From assembly GCA_948433815.1 (NCBI GenBank), contig CAOJDZ010000037.1:1-6769 (forward strand): a stretch of DNA of 6,769 nucleotides, written 5' to 3'. Origin of the DNA: an uncultured Clostridia bacterium. GTDB taxonomy: Bacteria > Bacillota_I > Bacilli_A > RF39 > UBA660. The first letter of the stretch is position 1. Every line of letters starts with the position of its first letter. Below are positions 4,903-6,769 of this stretch, in pieces. The translations under genes were made by a program, and so were the position numbers. Under the pieces are notes generated by a model. That model saw nothing but the letters and a program-made list of their open reading frames with translations. It was not told the origin of the DNA and made no database searches.

Positions 4903-6084
4903 AATTTTATCTATAATATTTTTATGTTTTTCACTTCCTAAATAACTACTATTTAATTCATTATCTATTTTTAAATGTTTATATTTAAATTCTAAAATTT
5001 TTCTAACAGATGAATTAATTCTATCTTCACTAACACTATTTTTTATTACTTCTACAGCAAGTCTAACATCAACAGGCATTAAAAGTATATCATTCCCAGC
5101 TTTTACCGCTTTTAATATTATTTCTTCATTAGAATAATTATTAGTAAGCGCTTTCATATTTAATGCATCAGTTATAACCAAACCTTTAAATCCCAATTTT
5201 TTCTTAAGAACATCTGTTACTAATACTTTTGACAAAGTCGCAGGAGTATTATCTCCTGTAATATTAGGAAATGATATATGCCCAGTCATTATAACCTTAG
5301 CACCACTTTCTATCGCTTTTTTAAAAGGAACAAATTCTAACTTTTCCGCCTCTTCATATGTTTTATTTATTATAGGTAAACTCACGTGAGAATCAGTTGA
5401 AGTATCACCGTGTCCTGGAAAATGCTTAAAAACAGGAATAACTCCATTATCTTTTAATCCTTCAGCCACTCTTAAAGCAAGTTTTGAAACAGTATTAACA
5501 TTATCTCCTAAACTTCTATTTCCAATAACTTTATTTTCTTTATTAGAATAAATATCTAAAACGGGAGCAAAATCCATATTAATTCCTAAAGTTCTTAACT
5601 CTTCCGCGATTACAGTACCAACTTCATAAGCCAAATCACTATCATTCATCTTTCCCAAACTAAACATATCAGGAACAAATACAGGACTAACATCAGTTAA
5701 ATATTGAAGTCGCTGAACTCTTCCACCTTCTTGATCTACAGAAACAATAAAAGGTATTTCCGAACTATTCTTTAAATCTCTAACTAAATTTCTAGTTTGC
5801 TCATATGTTGTAAAGTTAGGTTTCATTAAAATAACTCCGCCAGGCTTAACTTCATCTAAGTATTTTTTTAATTCTTCATCAAATGTATCTGAATCAATAT
5901 TTATAATTAACATCTGTCCTATCTTTTCTTCTAATGTCATACTTTCTAATAATTCATCTACTTTTTGATTTATTAACTTATTTTCATTTACTTCTTCTTT
6001 TTCTCTATCACTAAAAAAATAAACACTAAAACTAAAAATAACTATAACTAAAACTATTAAACTATACATAACCTTTTTATTCAT
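4882..6084 (-). CDS. nagZ: Membrane-anchored GH3 beta-N-acetylhexosaminidase (NagZ-like, 400 aa)
   Basis: Glycoside hydrolase family 3 enzyme of the NagZ type, which releases N-acetylglucosamine from peptidoglycan fragments in wall recycling. Residues 5-24 form one hydrophobic N-terminal helix after MNKK, with no lipobox Cys, so the enzyme is probably held outside the membrane by an uncleaved anchor. The TIM-barrel domain covers about 45-370: MTLEEKIGQMLI, PGGVILMKPN (81-90), VDQEGGRVQRL (116-126), the hallmark KHFPGHGDTSTDSH (220-233) with the catalytic Asp231/His233 pair, MTGHISFP, and VITDALNM with nucleophile Asp306. It lacks the C-terminal second domain found in Bacillus NagZ. Start: AGGAG (6096-6092) 7 nt before ATG. 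It lies between rsmA and yabG, a place where B. subtilis has no such gene, with terminators on both sides. The promoter is not identified and may lie inside rsmA. Confidence 0.88.
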   Translation of the reverse strand: MNKKVMYSLIVLVIVIFSFSVYFFSDREKEEVNENKLINQKVDELLESMTLEEKIGQMLIINIDSDTFDEELKKYLDEVKPGGVILMKPNFTTYEQTRNLVRDLKNSSEIPFIVSVDQEGGRVQRLQYLTDVSPVFVPDMFSLGKMNDSDLAYEVGTVIAEELRTLGINMDFAPVLDIYSNKENKVIGNRSLGDNVNTVSKLALRVAEGLKDNGVIPVFKHFPGHGDTSTDSHVSLPIINKTYEEAEKLEFVPFKKAIESGAKVIMTGHISFPNITGDNTPATLSKVLVTDVLKKKLGFKGLVITDALNMKALTNNYSNEEIILKAVKAGNDILLMPVDVRLAVEVIKNSVSEDRINSSVRKILEFKYKHLKIDNELNSSYLGSEKHKNIIDKIKVNEES

Positions 6085-6096
6085 ATTTTCTCTCCT

Positions 6097-6118
6097 AAAA
6101 AACTCTCTAAAGAGAATT
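6097..6118 (-). terminator. Intrinsic terminator at the end of rsmA
   Basis: Minus strand: AATTCTC (6118-6112), loop TTTA, GAGAGTT (6107-6101, one G-U pair) and a T-run to 6097. The rsmA TAG stop (6109-6107) lies across the loop and the start of the 3' arm. Bases 6101-6114 can instead pair with 6137-6150 (13 of 14), giving a longer alternative hairpin. Confidence 0.65.
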
Positions 6119-6649
6119 TACTACAAAAATGAAATCCTCTATAGAGAGTTGCTCTGCTCTATATGTTAAATCTTTATTTAATACTTTTAATGCTTTTTCT
6201 ATCTTTTCTAAATCATAATTTTTAAGATTATTCCTTAAATTCTTTCTCTTTTGAGTAAAAGAATCTCTTACAAACTTAAAAAATAATTCTATATCATTTA
6301 CTTCTAATAATTTATCTTTTTTAACAAATTTTACTACAATACTATCAACATTAGGTTTTGGTACAAAAGAATTTCTACTAACTAAAGTAACTTTACTTAT
6401 ATCAAAGTAATACTGCAAGAATATAGAAAGACTATTATATTCTTTAGTATTAGGACTAGCTTTAAACCTATCTCCAACTTCTTTTTGAACCATTATAATC
6501 ATTTCATACACTAATTCTTCTTCCATTACTTTTGTAATAATAGGTGTAGTTATATAATAAGGCAAATTAGCTATTAAATGTATTTTCTTATATTTATATT
6601 TAGATAAAACTTCTTTTAAATTTACTTTTAAAAAATCTTTAAAAATAAA
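6107..6649 (-). CDS. rsmA: RsmA/KsgA 16S rRNA dimethyladenosine transferase, 5' half missing
   Basis: RsmA dimethylates two adjacent adenines near the 3' end of 16S rRNA during late small-subunit assembly. About 181 residues are visible. Upstream of the methylase motif, DFLKVNLKEVL (6637-6605) aligns with the 'QDVLKADVK' stretch of Bacillus KsgA. Then follow motif IV IANLPYYITTPII, VQKEVGDRFKA, SLSIFLQYYFDI, FVPKPNVDSIVVKF, and FTQKRKNLRNNL in the C-terminal rRNA-binding domain. The N-terminal SAM-binding glycine motif is absent because homology ends at about 6650, where rodent-like sequence begins; the frame meets a stop at 6676-6674. The apparent TTG start at 6565 is inside NLPY and is not real. 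This is a truncation by contig chimerism, not a natural short gene. In B. subtilis ksgA also lies just upstream of yabG. Confidence 0.92.
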   Translation of the reverse strand, partial: FIFKDFLKVNLKEVLSKYKYKKIHLIANLPYYITTPIITKVMEEELVYEMIIMVQKEVGDRFKASPNTKEYNSLSIFLQYYFDISKVTLVSRNSFVPKPNVDSIVVKFVKKDKLLEVNDIELFFKFVRDSFTQKRKNLRNNLKNYDLEKIEKALKVLNKDLTYRAEQLSIEDFIFVVNSL

Positions 6650-6650
6650 A

Positions 6651-6769
6651 AGAATGGTCCAAAGAAGAAAGGCTCATATATCTGAATGCTCAGTTGATAG
6701 AGAGTGGCACTACTTGAAAAGATTAGAAGGATTCAGAGGTGTGGCCTTGTTGGAGGAAGTGCATTACCG
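6651..6769. repeat. Rodent-type interspersed repeat (LINE-1 3'-end-like), probable host DNA
   Basis: From about 6650 the composition jumps to about 43% G+C by my count, far above the rest. The text matches, from memory, a repeat very common in mouse and rat genomic DNA, recognisable by GAGTGGCACTA (6701-6711) and GGTGTGGCCTTGTTGGAGGA (6738-6757). I believe it belongs to the 3' region of an old rodent L1 (Lx-type) family; the subfamily is uncertain. It has no coding potential in the rsmA frame and interrupts that gene, so it is best explained as host sequence joined to a bacterial contig end during assembly. Confidence 0.8.

Noticed and set aside
6107..6565. Complete short rsmA starting at TTG 6565
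   Set aside because: This TTG is the Leu of the NLPY catalytic motif, and homology continues upstream to about 6650.
6661..6769. Novel bacterial non-coding element at the right end
   Set aside because: The sequence and its G+C content match a rodent interspersed repeat far better than anything bacterial.
1..6769. CRISPR array, tRNA or rRNA genes
   Set aside because: No regularly spaced repeats, no cloverleaf-like segments and no rRNA-like sequence were found on reading either strand.

Overview
The window is very AT-rich and reads with the standard bacterial code (TGG for Trp, TGA as stop). It carries the endospore genes yabG, yabP, yabQ and spoVG together with veg and rsmA (ksgA), so the organism is a low-G+C, endospore-forming member of the Bacillota. 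The last ~120 bases look like a rodent interspersed repeat, which suggests a contig assembled from a mouse or rat gut metagenome whose end is chimeric with host DNA.

Layout. (1) 1-347, minus strand: start of a secreted or membrane-anchored surface protein that runs off the left edge. (2) 348-1131: a divergent promoter with a perfect inverted repeat, then two small Cro/C1-type regulators on the plus strand, closed by a hairpin terminator. (3) 1115-2781, minus strand: a small accessory module holding a truncated RhuM-family pseudogene with a near-ideal promoter, a full-length RhuM-family gene behind its own promoter and operator-like palindrome, and an unidentified gene remnant. The module is bracketed by two 37-nt hairpins identical at 35 positions. 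(4) 2804-6649, minus strand: a compact housekeeping and sporulation block in the order rsmA, GH3 N-acetylhexosaminidase (NagZ-like), yabG, veg, spoVG, yabP, yabQ. It resembles the B. subtilis ksgA-yabG-veg...spoVG...yabP-yabQ order with the intervening genes removed and a cell-wall glycosidase inserted. (5) About 6650-6769: foreign, G+C-richer rodent-like repeat that cuts off the SAM-binding half of rsmA.

How it works together. Block 4 combines general functions (16S rRNA dimethylation, the Veg and SpoVG regulators) with spore functions (YabG coat protease, YabP/YabQ spore-envelope assembly) and a wall-recycling enzyme. Individual transcripts are separated by intrinsic terminators that overlap the stop codons of rsmA, the GH3 gene, spoVG and yabQ. 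veg abuts yabG (TAA then ATG) and yabQ overlaps yabP (TAATG). Blocks 2 and 3 look like accessory DNA next to the conserved block. No complete integrase, transposase, CRISPR array, tRNA or rRNA was seen.
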